Assembly (NCBI RefSeq): GCF_003075435.1 | Contig: NZ_QCZJ01000022.1 | Span: 34,083-98,082 of the forward strand | DNA: 64,000 bases | Direction of reading: 5' to 3' | Source: Terrimonas sp. | GTDB lineage: Bacteria > Bacteroidota > Bacteroidia > Chitinophagales > Chitinophagaceae | Shown here: positions 50,465-59,492 of the stretch, piece after piece | How the letters are laid out: every line of letters starts with the position of its first letter | Position numbering within the stretch: position 1 is the first letter of the stretch | Translations under genes and position numbers: made by a program | Notes under the pieces: generated by a model | Database searches by the model: none | Told to the model about the DNA's origin: nothing | Seen by the model: the letters and a program-made list of their open reading frames with translations, nothing else

Positions 50465-51562
50465 TTAACTTTCTCCTTCTTCTACACTTTCATCTTCAGC
50501 GTTCTTCAACACAACGTTTGACATGCGTCTCAGCGGGTTTGAGCGGTTGAAAGCATATTCCGATCTTTGGTATAATATATCTATTGCAGTATATATTGAT
50601 TGACGCAATGAGGCTTCATCACCTTTGTTCTTGCCGGCAATATCAAATGCGGTTCCGTGATCGGGCGATGTTCTTACAACGGGCAGGCCGGCAGTATAAT
50701 TTATTCCTTCGCCGGAGGCTAATGATTTAAAGGGAATCAGTCCCTGGTCGTGGTACATAGCCAGTACGGCATCAAATTTTTCATAGCTGCCGCGGGCAAA
50801 AAATGCATCCGCGCTATATGGGCCGAATGCGAGTATATTATTTTGTTTTGCTTCTTTAACTGCGGGCTTTATTTGCTCTTCTTCCTCTGTGCCAATCAAA
50901 CCTTCGTCACCCGCATGCGGGTTTAAGCCTAATACAGCAATCTTTGGTTTGTCTATCCCAAAATCTTTTTGCAGGCTTTCTTTCATCAGCACCAGTTTTT
51001 TCAGAATAGCCTGCCTAGTAACTGCAGCCGCAACTTCTTTTACAGGAATATGTTCTGAAAGCAATCCAACCCGCATATTATCGGCACACATCAACATCAG
51101 CACATCATCAACCCCAAAAAAACTTTTGAGGTAAGGAGTGTGGCCGCTGAAAGAAAATTCAGGTGACTGCACATTTTTTTTATGAATAGGAGCTGTAACA
51201 AGCCCTTTTATATTTCCAGCCTTTAACGCCTGTGTTGCAGATTGAAGCGATTTAACCGCATATTTTCCTCCCGTATCGGTAAGTTGTCCCGGTGTTATGT
51301 TTACCTCTTCTTCCCAGCAGTTAAAGACATTAATCTGCCTGGGGTATGGTCTGGCAATATCTTTAAGGTTCTGAAAATTAAAATTTATTTCCGGCAAAGT
51401 TTTCCTGTAAAAATTGATCACTTTATTAGAAGCAAAAATTACCGGAGTACACAGATCCAGCAAACGGTTATCTGATAATGTTTTTATGATCAGTTCTATT
51501 CCGATGCCGTTCAGGTCGCCACAGGAAATCCCAATTACCGGTTTGTCATTTTGATTTGACAT
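50465..51562 (-). CDS. pdxA: 4-hydroxythreonine-4-phosphate dehydrogenase
   Basis: 365 residues. Catalyses the NAD-dependent oxidation in pyridoxal phosphate synthesis in the DXP-dependent route. Motifs: ISCGDLNGIGIELIIKTL, TAPIHKKNVQSPEFSFSGHT (metal His), LGLNPHAGDEGLIGTEEEEQ (His) and AMYHDQGLIPFKSL (His, Asp), with DHGTAFDIAGK near the C-terminus. The C-terminal tail is acidic. Divergent from rsmA, a neighbour of pdxA in many genomes. Confidence 0.95.
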   Translation of the reverse strand: MSNQNDKPVIGISCGDLNGIGIELIIKTLSDNRLLDLCTPVIFASNKVINFYRKTLPEINFNFQNLKDIARPYPRQINVFNCWEEEVNITPGQLTDTGGKYAVKSLQSATQALKAGNIKGLVTAPIHKKNVQSPEFSFSGHTPYLKSFFGVDDVLMLMCADNMRVGLLSEHIPVKEVAAAVTRQAILKKLVLMKESLQKDFGIDKPKIAVLGLNPHAGDEGLIGTEEEEQIKPAVKEAKQNNILAFGPYSADAFFARGSYEKFDAVLAMYHDQGLIPFKSLASGEGINYTAGLPVVRTSPDHGTAFDIAGKNKGDEASLRQSIYTAIDILYQRSEYAFNRSNPLRRMSNVVLKNAEDESVEEGES

Positions 51563-51625
51563 AATTAAAATGTTGAGCTGCGAATGTACACTTTTGTAGC
51601 GCTATTTCGTACTTTTAAGCCATCA

Positions 51626-52378
51626 ATGTATACGTTAAAGAAATCATTAGGGCAGCACTTTTTGAGGGACGAGAATATGGTGCTGAAGATCATCGCGGCA
51701 CTCAGGGAAAATCATTTTCAGCAATTATTGGAAATAGGTCCGGGAGGAGGAGCGCTTACCAAACATCTTATTAATATACCCGGCATTGATTTTAAAGCCG
51801 TTGAACTGGATGATGAAAAAATAGCCTTTCTTGAAAATACTTATCCTTCACTGAAAGATAAAATCCTTCACAGCAGTATACTGGATATTGATCAGCCATT
51901 TGAAGGGAAGTTTACGGTAATAGGCAATTTCCCTTATAATATTTCCTCTCAGATACTTTTTAAAATACTGGATTGGAGAGATGATGTTGAAGTAGTTGTT
52001 GGCATGTTTCAAAAAGAAGTAGCACAGCGCGTAGCGGCAAAACATGGAAATAAAACCTATGGCATTTTAAGCGTGTTGATACAGGCTTTTTTTGATGTGG
52101 AATATTTGTTTGAAGTACATGAAAACTGCTTTAATCCGCCACCCAAAGTTAAAAGCGCGGTTATAAGGCTTGTTCCGCGAAAAGCACGCCTGGATATTCC
52201 TGATGAAGCAAAATTTTTCAGGCTGGTAAAAACTGCGTTTAACCAGCGCCGTAAGATGCTTCGCAACGCTGTAAAGAGTTTGTTTGATGAGCAAACGCTG
52301 GCACAAGCTGTGTTTAATAAGCGTGCCGAGCAGTTAAGTATCGATGATTTCGTATCCTTGCAGCATTTAATGAATTAA
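51626..52378 (+). CDS. rsmA: 16S rRNA dimethyladenosine transferase (KsgA)
   Basis: 250 residues from ATG 51626 (MYTLKKSLGQHFLRDENMVL). It dimethylates two adjacent adenines in the 3'-terminal hairpin of 16S rRNA during 30S assembly. SAM-binding motif LLEIGPGGGALTKHL, the acidic loop AVELDDEKIAFLEN, and the catalytic NFPYNISSQILFKI are all intact, with the C-terminal RRKMLRNAVKSLF. Thirty bases separate it from the next gene, a dehydrogenase, so cotranscription is likely. Confidence 0.95.
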   Translation: MYTLKKSLGQHFLRDENMVLKIIAALRENHFQQLLEIGPGGGALTKHLINIPGIDFKAVELDDEKIAFLENTYPSLKDKILHSSILDIDQPFEGKFTVIGNFPYNISSQILFKILDWRDDVEVVVGMFQKEVAQRVAAKHGNKTYGILSVLIQAFFDVEYLFEVHENCFNPPPKVKSAVIRLVPRKARLDIPDEAKFFRLVKTAFNQRRKMLRNAVKSLFDEQTLAQAVFNKRAEQLSIDDFVSLQHLMN

Positions 52379-52407
52379 AAGAACAAAATATATCTCCTTA
52401 AACTTTT

Positions 52408-53331
52408 ATGAAGAAGGCAATTGTTACCGCAAAAGTGCATCAATACCTGATAGATACCTTAGAGCAAAAAGAATATACCGTTGTATATAAACCACAAATA
52501 ACTTACAACGAACTGGCAGAAGAAATCAGCGATGCGCATGGATTAATTGTTACTACCCGTTTGAAAATTGATCGTGCAATGATTGATAAAGCCCCTGCGC
52601 TAAAATGGATTGGGAGATTAGGCAGTGGTATGGAGCTGATTGATGTGACTTATGCGGAAAGTAAAGGTATTCAATGTGAGAGTAGCCCGGAAGGTAACAG
52701 GAACGCGGTGGGAGAGCAGACATTAGGTGTATTGCTTTGCCTGATGAATAAAATTTGCTCCAGTAGTAACGAAGTTATGGAAGGTAAATGGATAAGAGAT
52801 GCAAACCGGGGCACTGAATTAACCGGAAGAACAGTGGGTATAATTGGCTTCGGAAATGCGGGCGGGGCTTTTGCCAAACTGCTATCTTCTTTTGATGTTG
52901 AGATACTGGCCTATGATAAATACAAATTTGGATTTGCAGAAGGCAAAGTACATGAAGCAGCACCCGACCAGATAGCCCGATATGCGGATGTGATCAGTAT
53001 GCATGTGCCGCTAACGGATGAAACTTTTCATATGGCAAATGATGCCTTTTTTAACGCACTGGAAAACAAACCTTATTTTTTAAATGCATGCCGTGGTAAA
53101 GTGCATGATACAGCAGCAGTGATCAATGCACTGAAAAACGGGAAGATAGCGGGAGCCGGATTGGATGTGCTGGAAAACGAAAAGCTTGACACTTATACTG
53201 CAGCAGAAAAGGAACAGCTTGACTGGCTCACATCGCAGCCCAATGTTATTGTTACACCACATATAGCCGGTTATAGTCATGAAGCTTTTTTTAAAATGGC
53301 GAAAGTGGTATTGGATAAGCTTCACTTGTAA
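52408..53331 (+). CDS. D-2-hydroxyacid dehydrogenase (phosphoglycerate dehydrogenase-like)
   Basis: 307 residues, the short form without ACT domain. NAD-binding [20 protein letters not shown], catalytic Arg in [14 protein letters not shown], Glu in [14 protein letters not shown] and His in [14 protein letters not shown]. SerA-like enzymes oxidise 3-phosphoglycerate for serine. The gene is near pdxA (pyridoxal phosphate), and an erythronate-4-phosphate role (PdxB-like) is possible but not shown. It starts 30 bp after rsmA. Confidence 0.87.
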   Translation: MKKAIVTAKVHQYLIDTLEQKEYTVVYKPQITYNELAEEISDAHGLIVTTRLKIDRAMIDKAPALKWIGRLGSGMELIDVTYAESKGIQCESSPEGNRNAVGEQTLGVLLCLMNKICSSSNEVMEGKWIRDANRGTELTGRTVGIIGFGNAGGAFAKLLSSFDVEILAYDKYKFGFAEGKVHEAAPDQIARYADVISMHVPLTDETFHMANDAFFNALENKPYFLNACRGKVHDTAAVINALKNGKIAGAGLDVLENEKLDTYTAAEKEQLDWLTSQPNVIVTPHIAGYSHEAFFKMAKVVLDKLHL

Positions 53332-53514
53332 AAGCTTCAATATGCTTACGTGAACCACATTTGGTTCGTAAAAAATAATATCTGTTTTGAAAACCATTAA
53401 GAAGTTAAGAAGCATTAAGGCTTTTACTTAATTTCCTTAATGCCTTAATGGTTATTGTATTAGAACTAATAGTGTTCCCGGATAATAGTTTCCCAACATT
53501 TTATGACTTAATAG

Positions 53515-53544
53515 TTTGTTTCATTCAATTTTTTATTACTTTTG
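53515..53544 (+). promoter_or_regulatory. Promoter of greA
   Basis: TTTG at 53515-53518, 18 bases, TACTTTTG at 53537-53544. Predicted start of transcription near 53549, giving a leader of about 80 bases. The 180 bases before it, back to the previous gene, hold no ORF. Confidence 0.7.
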
Positions 53545-53560
53545 TCGTCAAACTTAAATG

Positions 53561-53600
53561 CAACGCTTCGGGGTGAAAACCTGGAGCGTTGTTATTTTTT
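53561..53600 (+). promoter_or_regulatory. Terminator-like hairpin in the greA leader
   Basis: CAACGCT (53561-53567) pairs with AGCGTTG (53585-53591), and the inner bases extend the stem (T-G, C-G, G-T, G-C, G-C). A T-rich run TTATTTTTTTA follows. It lies between the promoter and the greA start, so it may cause premature termination. A comparable leader attenuation is known upstream of E. coli greA (GraL RNA). Confidence 0.6.
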
Positions 53601-53628
53601 TACTTTTTATAACCAAAAGAAGTCAGCC

Positions 53629-54102
53629 ATGAGCGAAGTAATGTATGTTACCCAGGAGACTTTGGAGCAACTGAAGGCCGAGTTACAAAAGATGAAAGCA
53701 GTTGACAGACCTGCTGCTTCCAGAGCGATTGCCGAAGCCCGGGAAAAGGGTGATTTAAAAGAAAACGCGGAATATGATGCGGCTAAAGAGGCGCAGGGAT
53801 TGCTTGAAGCAAGAATTGCCAAACTTGAAGGTGATTTAGCCAATGTTCGTATTCTCGAAATTGACAGCATTGATACCAGCAAGGTGAGTATACTTACCAA
53901 GGTAACATTAACGAACCTGAATACTAAAAAGAAGGTTACCTACCAGGTGGTTTCAGAAAAAGAAGCTGACCTGAAATCAGGAAAAATTTCTGTTACATCT
54001 CCAATAGGAAAGGGTATTTTGGGCAAGCAAATTGGTGATGTTGCCGAGGTTAAAGCACCTGCCGGATTAATCAAATTTAAAATTGAAGACATCGCAGTAT
54101 AA
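53629..54102 (+). CDS. greA: Transcription elongation factor GreA
   Basis: 157 residues from ATG 53629 (MSEVMYVTQETLEQLKAELQ). The N-terminal coiled coil has the family-specific tip EKGDLKENAEYDAAKEAQG, whose acidic residues reach into the RNA polymerase secondary channel and stimulate transcript cleavage. The C-terminal FKBP-like domain ends SPIGKGILGKQIGDVAEVKA. It rescues backtracked polymerase. A second in-frame ATG (53641) is possible. The leader hairpin upstream and the terminator after the gene suggest a single-gene unit. Confidence 0.95.
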   Translation: MSEVMYVTQETLEQLKAELQKMKAVDRPAASRAIAEAREKGDLKENAEYDAAKEAQGLLEARIAKLEGDLANVRILEIDSIDTSKVSILTKVTLTNLNTKKKVTYQVVSEKEADLKSGKISVTSPIGKGILGKQIGDVAEVKAPAGLIKFKIEDIAV

Positions 54103-54126
54103 ATGCTTTTGTACAACATTGTAACG

Positions 54127-54150
54127 GGCGGCTGAATAGCCGCCTTTTTT
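54127..54150 (+). terminator. Terminator of greA
   Basis: GGCGGCT / AGCCGCC stem (7 bp, four-base loop GAAT) followed by TTTTTT, 25 bp after the greA stop. Confidence 0.9.
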
Positions 54151-54157
54151 GTTGTTA

Positions 54158-54184
54158 TTGCTTGCCGCTGTTTAATTATTTTTG
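54158..54184 (+). promoter_or_regulatory. Promoter of the HIT gene
   Basis: TTG at 54158-54160 and TATTTTTG at 54177-54184, spacing 16. The start of transcription predicted from the box falls at or within two bases of the ATG at 54189, so the message may be leaderless. Confidence 0.5.
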
Positions 54185-54188
54185 TTCT

Positions 54189-54578
54189 ATGACGATATTC
54201 TCAAAAATCATAGCAGGCGAAATTCCTGCTTACAAGATTGCTGAAAATGATACATGCTATGCTTTCCTTGATATATTTCCTATGGTGAAAGGGCATACGC
54301 TTGTAATACCTAAAACAGAGGTGGATAATTTATTTGATCTGCCGGCAGATTATCTTGCTGAATTGATGTTGTTTGCTCAAAAAATAGCGAAAGCTATTGA
54401 AAAATCATTTGATTGTAACCGTTGCGGATTAAGCGTTGTTGGACTGGAAGTGCCACATGCACACCTTCATCTTATCCCGATCAATAGTGCAGATGATCTG
54501 AATTTTACAAGAGCAAAGCTGAAATTATCACCAGCGGAATTAAAGGAAGCGCAGGAGAAGATCATATCGAATTTATAA
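54189..54578 (+). CDS. HIT-family nucleotide hydrolase
   Basis: 129 residues from ATG 54189 (MTIFSKIIAGEIPAYKIAEN). Histidine triad HAHLHLIPIN is intact (VPHAHLHLIP), with the usual FLDIFPMVKGHTLVIPK. Members hydrolyse nucleoside phosphoramidates or dinucleotides (Hint/Fhit type). In this phylum the gene often follows greA, as here, 86 bp downstream but after a strong terminator and with its own promoter. Confidence 0.92.
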   Translation: MTIFSKIIAGEIPAYKIAENDTCYAFLDIFPMVKGHTLVIPKTEVDNLFDLPADYLAELMLFAQKIAKAIEKSFDCNRCGLSVVGLEVPHAHLHLIPINSADDLNFTRAKLKLSPAELKEAQEKIISNL

Positions 54579-54636
54579 GAACTCGTTTTATCCTCCATCA
54601 TTAGCTTTCAACCCTCCGCTCTTCACCTTCCTTTCC

Positions 54637-55218
54637 TCATTTTCCTGCAACTCTGCCCGGGTTATCCGTTACAAATTGCTCCCAGGTAGTTTTTTTTGTT
54701 CGCTTTGCAGGAGTTGAAGTTTCGTTGTTGGTAGGTGAACTTAACTGAAAATGATGGCAAATTGCTACCGCCAGTGCATCTGAGGCATCAAAATATGCAG
54801 GAGAATGGGTAATATTTGTAATCCGCTGAAGCATTTCCCATACCTGGTTTTTATCTGCGTTGCCATTGCCGGTAATAGATTGTTTAACCTTCCTTGGCGA
54901 ATATTCTGTAACCGGTATGCCGCTTTGCATTGCTACAGCAATGGCCACACCCTGTGCCCGGCCAAGTTTTAGCATACTTTGCACGTTTTTGCCAAAAAAT
55001 GGAGCTTCAATAGCAAACTGGTGTGGCTTGTATTTGCTGATTATAGCCTGTACATGATGGTGAATGATAGACAGCCTTTCATAATTATCTTTTTTTGCCG
55101 ACAGTTTAAGCACATCCATTTCCAATAATTCAATCTTTGATGCGTTTACACAAATAACCCCATATCCCATTACGAGTGTTCCGGGGTCAATACCTAAAAT
55201 TATCTGACTGTTTTGCAA
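54637..55218 (-). CDS. ruvC: Holliday junction resolvase RuvC
   Basis: About 193 residues if it starts at the TTG at 55218 (Leu-10 of the longer frame, giving MQNSQIILGIDPGT), or 202 from TTG 55245; no ATG precedes the conserved IILGIDPGTLVMGYG motif. Catalytic Asp in GIDPGT, Glu in FAIEAPFFGKN, and the Asp pair in YFDASDALAVAICHHF are present. RuvC cleaves Holliday junctions with RuvAB. The frame from 55245 would overlap the divergent membrane-protein gene by 13 bases, so the shorter start is preferred. The C-terminus is long and basic (PAKRTKKTTWEQFVT), longer than usual. Confidence 0.92.
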   Translation of the reverse strand: MQNSQIILGIDPGTLVMGYGVICVNASKIELLEMDVLKLSAKKDNYERLSIIHHHVQAIISKYKPHQFAIEAPFFGKNVQSMLKLGRAQGVAIAVAMQSGIPVTEYSPRKVKQSITGNGNADKNQVWEMLQRITNITHSPAYFDASDALAVAICHHFQLSSPTNNETSTPAKRTKKTTWEQFVTDNPGRVAGK

Positions 55219-55232
55219 AAGCTGATTTTTAA

Positions 55233-56228
55233 ATGAAGGTTGCAAACAAAAATATCAAAATTTTCCTCAATGCAGTATTGGGGCCTGCATTGTTCCTGTG
55301 GGTTGTATACTCCATATACAAACAGATAGCGCATCAACCTGATCTGCTGCTATCAATGCAATATGTAAAACAGGCGCTTTTTGGACCGCTTGCCTGGAAA
55401 TTATGGCTGGTACTTTTTCTTATGCTTATAAACTGGATGATTGAGGCGCGGAAATGGCAGGTATTAATGGCGCCATTACAATACATGTCTTTGAGCACAT
55501 CCTTTAAAAGTGTGTTGGCAGGGGTTTCCTTAGGAGTGAGCACACCAAACAGGGTGGGTGAATATGGAGGCCGAATGTTATACATATATGAAGACGTGAG
55601 ATTAAAATCAGTATCTATGTCTTTGCTGGGCAACATGAGCCAGTTGATTATAACATTGCTGCTGGGGTGTGCCGGGTTATTTATTCAGAAAGATATTGTT
55701 TATACAGCGTGTGCAGGTTACAATATTCCCTACAACTGGTTTATTATTTTCAACTGGATGGCTGTTATTATTACTATACTGGTGGTGGTATTATATTTTA
55801 GATTCGGCTGGATTGTAAGTATAGCTACTCCTATACGATTCATTAATAAATGGCTGGCAAAAATGAATGGCTTATATGGTGTGAGTGTTACAATTTTGTT
55901 AAGAGTGCTGGTCTTATCTGCGGTACGTTATGTTGTGTTCGTCTGTCAATATATCTTAATGCTTCAACTGATGCATGTTGACCTTAATATAACAGATGCA
56001 TTCTGGTTGATAACTGTATTATATCTTATATTAGCAGTTATTCCAAGTGTAACCCTGCTTGAACTGGGAATGAGAGGAATGATTGCTGTATTGCTGTTTG
56101 AAGGGTTTAGTGAAAATACACTGGGTATATATGCAGCGTCAGCAGGAATATGGTTTGTCAATCTTATTATACCGGCTATTGCAGGGGGTTTATTAATGCC
56201 AGGATTAAAATTATTTAACAGGTCATGA
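55233..56228 (+). CDS. Flippase-like integral membrane protein (LPG synthase TM / UPF0104 type)
   Basis: 331 residues, about eight to nine membrane helices. The lysylphosphatidylglycerol synthase TM-like region is seen as GVSLGVSTPNRVGEYGGRML and LLELGMRGMIAVLLF, with a C-terminal LIIPAIAGGLLMPG. Such proteins without the synthase domain may move lipids or glycolipids across the inner membrane; function is inferred. Its stop overlaps the next start as ATGA (56225-56228), so translation is coupled with the DUF3108 gene. Divergent from ruvC with only a short gap. Confidence 0.85.
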   Translation: MKVANKNIKIFLNAVLGPALFLWVVYSIYKQIAHQPDLLLSMQYVKQALFGPLAWKLWLVLFLMLINWMIEARKWQVLMAPLQYMSLSTSFKSVLAGVSLGVSTPNRVGEYGGRMLYIYEDVRLKSVSMSLLGNMSQLIITLLLGCAGLFIQKDIVYTACAGYNIPYNWFIIFNWMAVIITILVVVLYFRFGWIVSIATPIRFINKWLAKMNGLYGVSVTILLRVLVLSAVRYVVFVCQYILMLQLMHVDLNITDAFWLITVLYLILAVIPSVTLLELGMRGMIAVLLFEGFSENTLGIYAASAGIWFVNLIIPAIAGGLLMPGLKLFNRS

Positions 56229-57019
56229 GGCGAAAATTATTGATATCATTTTTGTTGATCATAACTGCTATACGTCTTAATGCAGGCGCTGATTTTTGTG
56301 GTATACGCAATACCTGTTTTTCTTCCGGAGAAAAAATAATTCTGAAGGTATACTATAACGCGCTGGGGTTATATGTGGATGCAGGGACTGCTATCTTTAA
56401 CACAACCCTGGAAAATTATAATGGTAAAACAGTTTATCACGCGGTGGGCGAAGGTTATTCAAACAGCTCTTACGACTGGATATTTAAAGTAAGGGACAGG
56501 TATGAAACCTATATGGATACCGCCACACTTAAACCTTACCGTTTTATCAGGAATGTAGAAGAGGGAAAATATAAAAAGCATGAAAATGCCAGCTTTAACC
56601 ATGAGGCAAATAGTGTGGTAACTACAAAGGGGGTATTTAAAACACCCGATTGCGTACAGGATGTTATAAGCGCTGTTTATTATGCCCGTAATATCAATTT
56701 TGACAGTTATGCAGTGAATGATAAAATAAACCTGAGTGTTTTTCTTGATGATGAAATTCATAATATCTATGTCCGGTATATGGGTAAGGAAACGATCAAG
56801 ACGCGATATGGGAAATTCCGTGCAATCAAATTCAAGCCATTGCTTATTAAAGGAAGCATGTTTGAAGGTGGCGAAAAAATGACAGTGTGGGTTAGTGATG
56901 ACGCCAATCATTTACCGTTGCGCATAGAAAGTGAGATAGTGGTAGGTAGTGTAAAGGTTGATATGATGGGCTACCGCAATTTGAGATACCCGTTGAGTTC
57001 GTTGATAAAGTTTAGATGA
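56225..57019 (+). CDS. DUF3108 secreted protein
   Basis: 264 residues with a Sec signal (LLISFLLIITAIRLNAG). DUF3108 pattern: FSSGEKIILKVYYNALGLYV near the N-terminus, RDRYETYMDTATLKPYRFIR, and the C-terminal EKMTVWVSDDANHLPLRIES followed by VKVDMMGYRNLRYP. It is a periplasmic beta-rich domain of unknown role, often encoded beside membrane transport genes. ATGA-coupled to the preceding flippase-like gene, which suggests a joint envelope function. Confidence 0.88.
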   Translation: MRRKLLISFLLIITAIRLNAGADFCGIRNTCFSSGEKIILKVYYNALGLYVDAGTAIFNTTLENYNGKTVYHAVGEGYSNSSYDWIFKVRDRYETYMDTATLKPYRFIRNVEEGKYKKHENASFNHEANSVVTTKGVFKTPDCVQDVISAVYYARNINFDSYAVNDKINLSVFLDDEIHNIYVRYMGKETIKTRYGKFRAIKFKPLLIKGSMFEGGEKMTVWVSDDANHLPLRIESEIVVGSVKVDMMGYRNLRYPLSSLIKFR

Positions 57020-57090
57020 AAGGGTTTATGGTTTGTAGTTTAAGGTTTGTAATTTGAACCATAAACTACAAACAGCAAACATTAAATTTT

Positions 57091-57885
57091 TCATTTTTTC
57101 GGTTCTTCCAGTACCCGTATTTCCACCAGCCTGAAATCAATTTCCTGGCCTTCACTTTGCAGTGCAATAAACCCTTCTTTTAAAAGTTTGCCATCAATCT
57201 TTATTGTAGGATCATAACGGTTGGCAACACCTCCTCCGATTTGTGGTTTGGAATATTGTAATACAGTGTCGCCATTAATGATGTGCGTGATGAGTGAATC
57301 ACCTAATACTATGGCTTCGGCTCTTACCCATTGATCGCCATCATACGTTTTTGAAGTAGATTCTATGCAATGCCTTGGGTCAATTCTGCCCTGGTATACC
57401 ACATCTGTTCCGGGCGAACACATATTACCCGTAGGGCGTGAGTTGCCGTCTCCAAGTCCGCCTAAAAATTGCATTTCTACAGAAATAGGCCAGTCCTGTT
57501 CTTTTGGCATAGTGCGTGGATCCTGCGAATGCAGCATTACACCACTGTTCCTGATGGTATAGCCGGGTGCATCCTTGCGCCATATACCTGTAAACCTGTA
57601 CTCCACCACAAGATGATAATAAGAGTAAGGCGTTTTAAAGTAGAGATGCCCGTATTGCTCATTGAATTTATCATATTGATCATAACGCACTTTGATCATT
57701 CCGTCTTCCACGCGAAATGTATTTCCATAATTTTCTCCCACTTCATGATGATGAATTTTTACAATCCAGTCATTGATATCTTTTCCATTAAATAATGGTA
57801 TCCAGTCAGCTTTGTTGGCATCTGTTTGAGAAAAACCGTGTATGCTTAAAACTGAAAGACAAAAACAGGTGATTAGCTTCTTCAT
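57091..57885 (-). CDS. DUF1080 secreted protein (3-keto-disaccharide hydrolase-like)
   Basis: 264 residues with signal LITCFCLSVLSIHGFSQT. Concanavalin-like domain: WIPLFNGKDINDWIVKIHHH, FKTPYSYYHLVVEYRF, GVMLHSQDPRTMPKEQDWPI, SVEMQFLGGLGDGNSRPTGN, and EGFIALQSEGQEIDFRLVEI. The DUF1080 fold includes 3-keto-glycoside hydrolases; the substrate is not shown. Convergent with the DUF3108 gene and 21 bp before the D-aminoacylase gene's end on the same strand, so probably not first in its operon. Confidence 0.88.
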   Translation of the reverse strand: MKKLITCFCLSVLSIHGFSQTDANKADWIPLFNGKDINDWIVKIHHHEVGENYGNTFRVEDGMIKVRYDQYDKFNEQYGHLYFKTPYSYYHLVVEYRFTGIWRKDAPGYTIRNSGVMLHSQDPRTMPKEQDWPISVEMQFLGGLGDGNSRPTGNMCSPGTDVVYQGRIDPRHCIESTSKTYDGDQWVRAEAIVLGDSLITHIINGDTVLQYSKPQIGGGVANRYDPTIKIDGKLLKEGFIALQSEGQEIDFRLVEIRVLEEPKK

Positions 57886-57906
57886 ATTGATATAATAACT
57901 TTTAAA

Positions 57907-59481
57907 TTATTCTTTTCCCGGTCCATATAACGGTCTGCCATTTCTGGTGCCATTATGTTGTCCGTTGTTTACTGTTATGTCGCCATTTACTATTACATAT
58001 TTAAATCCTGTTGAATAGGCATGCGGCTTTTCAAAAGTGGCATTGTCCTGCACCGTATTTTCATTAAAGATAACAATGTCGGCAAACATACCTTCCCTGA
58101 TTAGTCCCCGCCCATGCAGTTGAAATTTTTGAGCGGGAAGAGATGTCATTCTTCTGATAGCTTCTTCTAAGCTGATCACTTTTTCAGTACGAACATATTT
58201 TGCAAGTACTCTTGCATTGGTTCCATACCCGCGGGGATGGGGCATTCCCTCACCGAATACGCGGATGGAAGCGTCGCTTGCAAACATATTGAAGGGGTAT
58301 TGCATGATACGTTTTACATCATTTTCGCTCATGCCATGAAAGACTGCGCCGGCGCCGCCATTTAGCATAATATCAATTACTGTTTCCGCTTCCTGTTTTG
58401 CTTTATGTTTTCTGCCTTTTAACAGGTTGATCTGCTCTATACTTTTGCCATTATAGGTACTGTCTGGCTTATAACTGGCTACAACCGCGTAGCTGAAATG
58501 CTTGAGTTTTCTTTTTTTCAGTTTGGCGAGCATATAATCAATCACATAGGTTTTGGTTACAGGCCTTTGCAGGCGTGCAACAATGGAGTCCTGCCCGTCA
58601 GCCAAAATTTCATCAGGCAGTAATGTGCTGATAGAAGTGCTGCTGGCTGTATAAGGATACTGGTCAATGGTTACATCAACACCTTCGTTTCGCGCTTTTT
58701 CAACCATGGGAAGTGTTATCGTGCTTCTTCCCCAGTTTTGCTGACCGCTTACTTTAAAATGTGAAATTTCAACAGGCATATGAGCTTCTCTTCCTATGGC
58801 GATAGCTTCATCAATAGCATCGGTCACGTTATCGCCTTCATCCCTGATATGTGATGCATATACTCCACGAAATTTCGCGGAAGCTTTAGCAAGGCTTAAT
58901 ACTTCAGATGTTTTACTGTAAGTGCCGGGTATATATATCAACCCGGTTGATAATCCTACGGCACCATCCTTCATCGCCTTTTCTACCAACGCTTCCATCT
59001 TTTGTAATTCTTCGGGAGTGGCATCACGGTTGGCACGTCCCATAATGGCTTTTCTTACATCGTTATGACCTATCAGCGAAGCAACGTTGATGGATAAACG
59101 AAGAGAGTCAAGAAAATCAAAATACTTTGCTATGTCAACGTTTGACGCGCCGCAGTTGCCTGCTACTACTGTGGTTACTCCATCATAAATAAAGCTTTCA
59201 GCGCCCGGCGCTTTTGCTTCATCTCCTTCAATATGTGTATGCACATCAATAAAACCCGGCGCAATGATCAACCCGGATGCATCAATTGTTTTGGGTGAGG
59301 TAAAATTCAGAGATTTTCCTACGCTGATAATCTTATCCCCTTTTATAGCCACATCTCCATAATACCAGTTATTGCCGGTGCCATCAATGATCTTCCCGTT
59401 TTTAATAAGCATATCACATTGCTCCTGCGCGGAGATAAAAACTGGAAACAATAAGCATAAAAAAACTATTCGCTTAAACAT
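57907..59481 (-). CDS. D-aminoacylase / N-acyl-D-amino-acid deacylase-family amidohydrolase
   Basis: 524 residues with a Sec signal (RIVFLCLLFPVFISA), so periplasmic or secreted. Amidohydrolase motifs: APGFIDVHTHIEGDEA (metal His pair), the signature VVAGNCGASN, ASHIRDEGD and EISHFKVSGQQNWG (metal His), then FASDASIRVFGEGMPHPRGY. DAA-type enzymes hydrolyse N-acyl-D-amino acids or similar amides. It is 11 bp after the MBL gene on the same strand and 21 bp before the DUF1080 gene. Confidence 0.9.
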   Translation of the reverse strand: MFKRIVFLCLLFPVFISAQEQCDMLIKNGKIIDGTGNNWYYGDVAIKGDKIISVGKSLNFTSPKTIDASGLIIAPGFIDVHTHIEGDEAKAPGAESFIYDGVTTVVAGNCGASNVDIAKYFDFLDSLRLSINVASLIGHNDVRKAIMGRANRDATPEELQKMEALVEKAMKDGAVGLSTGLIYIPGTYSKTSEVLSLAKASAKFRGVYASHIRDEGDNVTDAIDEAIAIGREAHMPVEISHFKVSGQQNWGRSTITLPMVEKARNEGVDVTIDQYPYTASSTSISTLLPDEILADGQDSIVARLQRPVTKTYVIDYMLAKLKKRKLKHFSYAVVASYKPDSTYNGKSIEQINLLKGRKHKAKQEAETVIDIMLNGGAGAVFHGMSENDVKRIMQYPFNMFASDASIRVFGEGMPHPRGYGTNARVLAKYVRTEKVISLEEAIRRMTSLPAQKFQLHGRGLIREGMFADIVIFNENTVQDNATFEKPHAYSTGFKYVIVNGDITVNNGQHNGTRNGRPLYGPGKE

Positions 59482-59492
59482 ACGAAAGAAAA

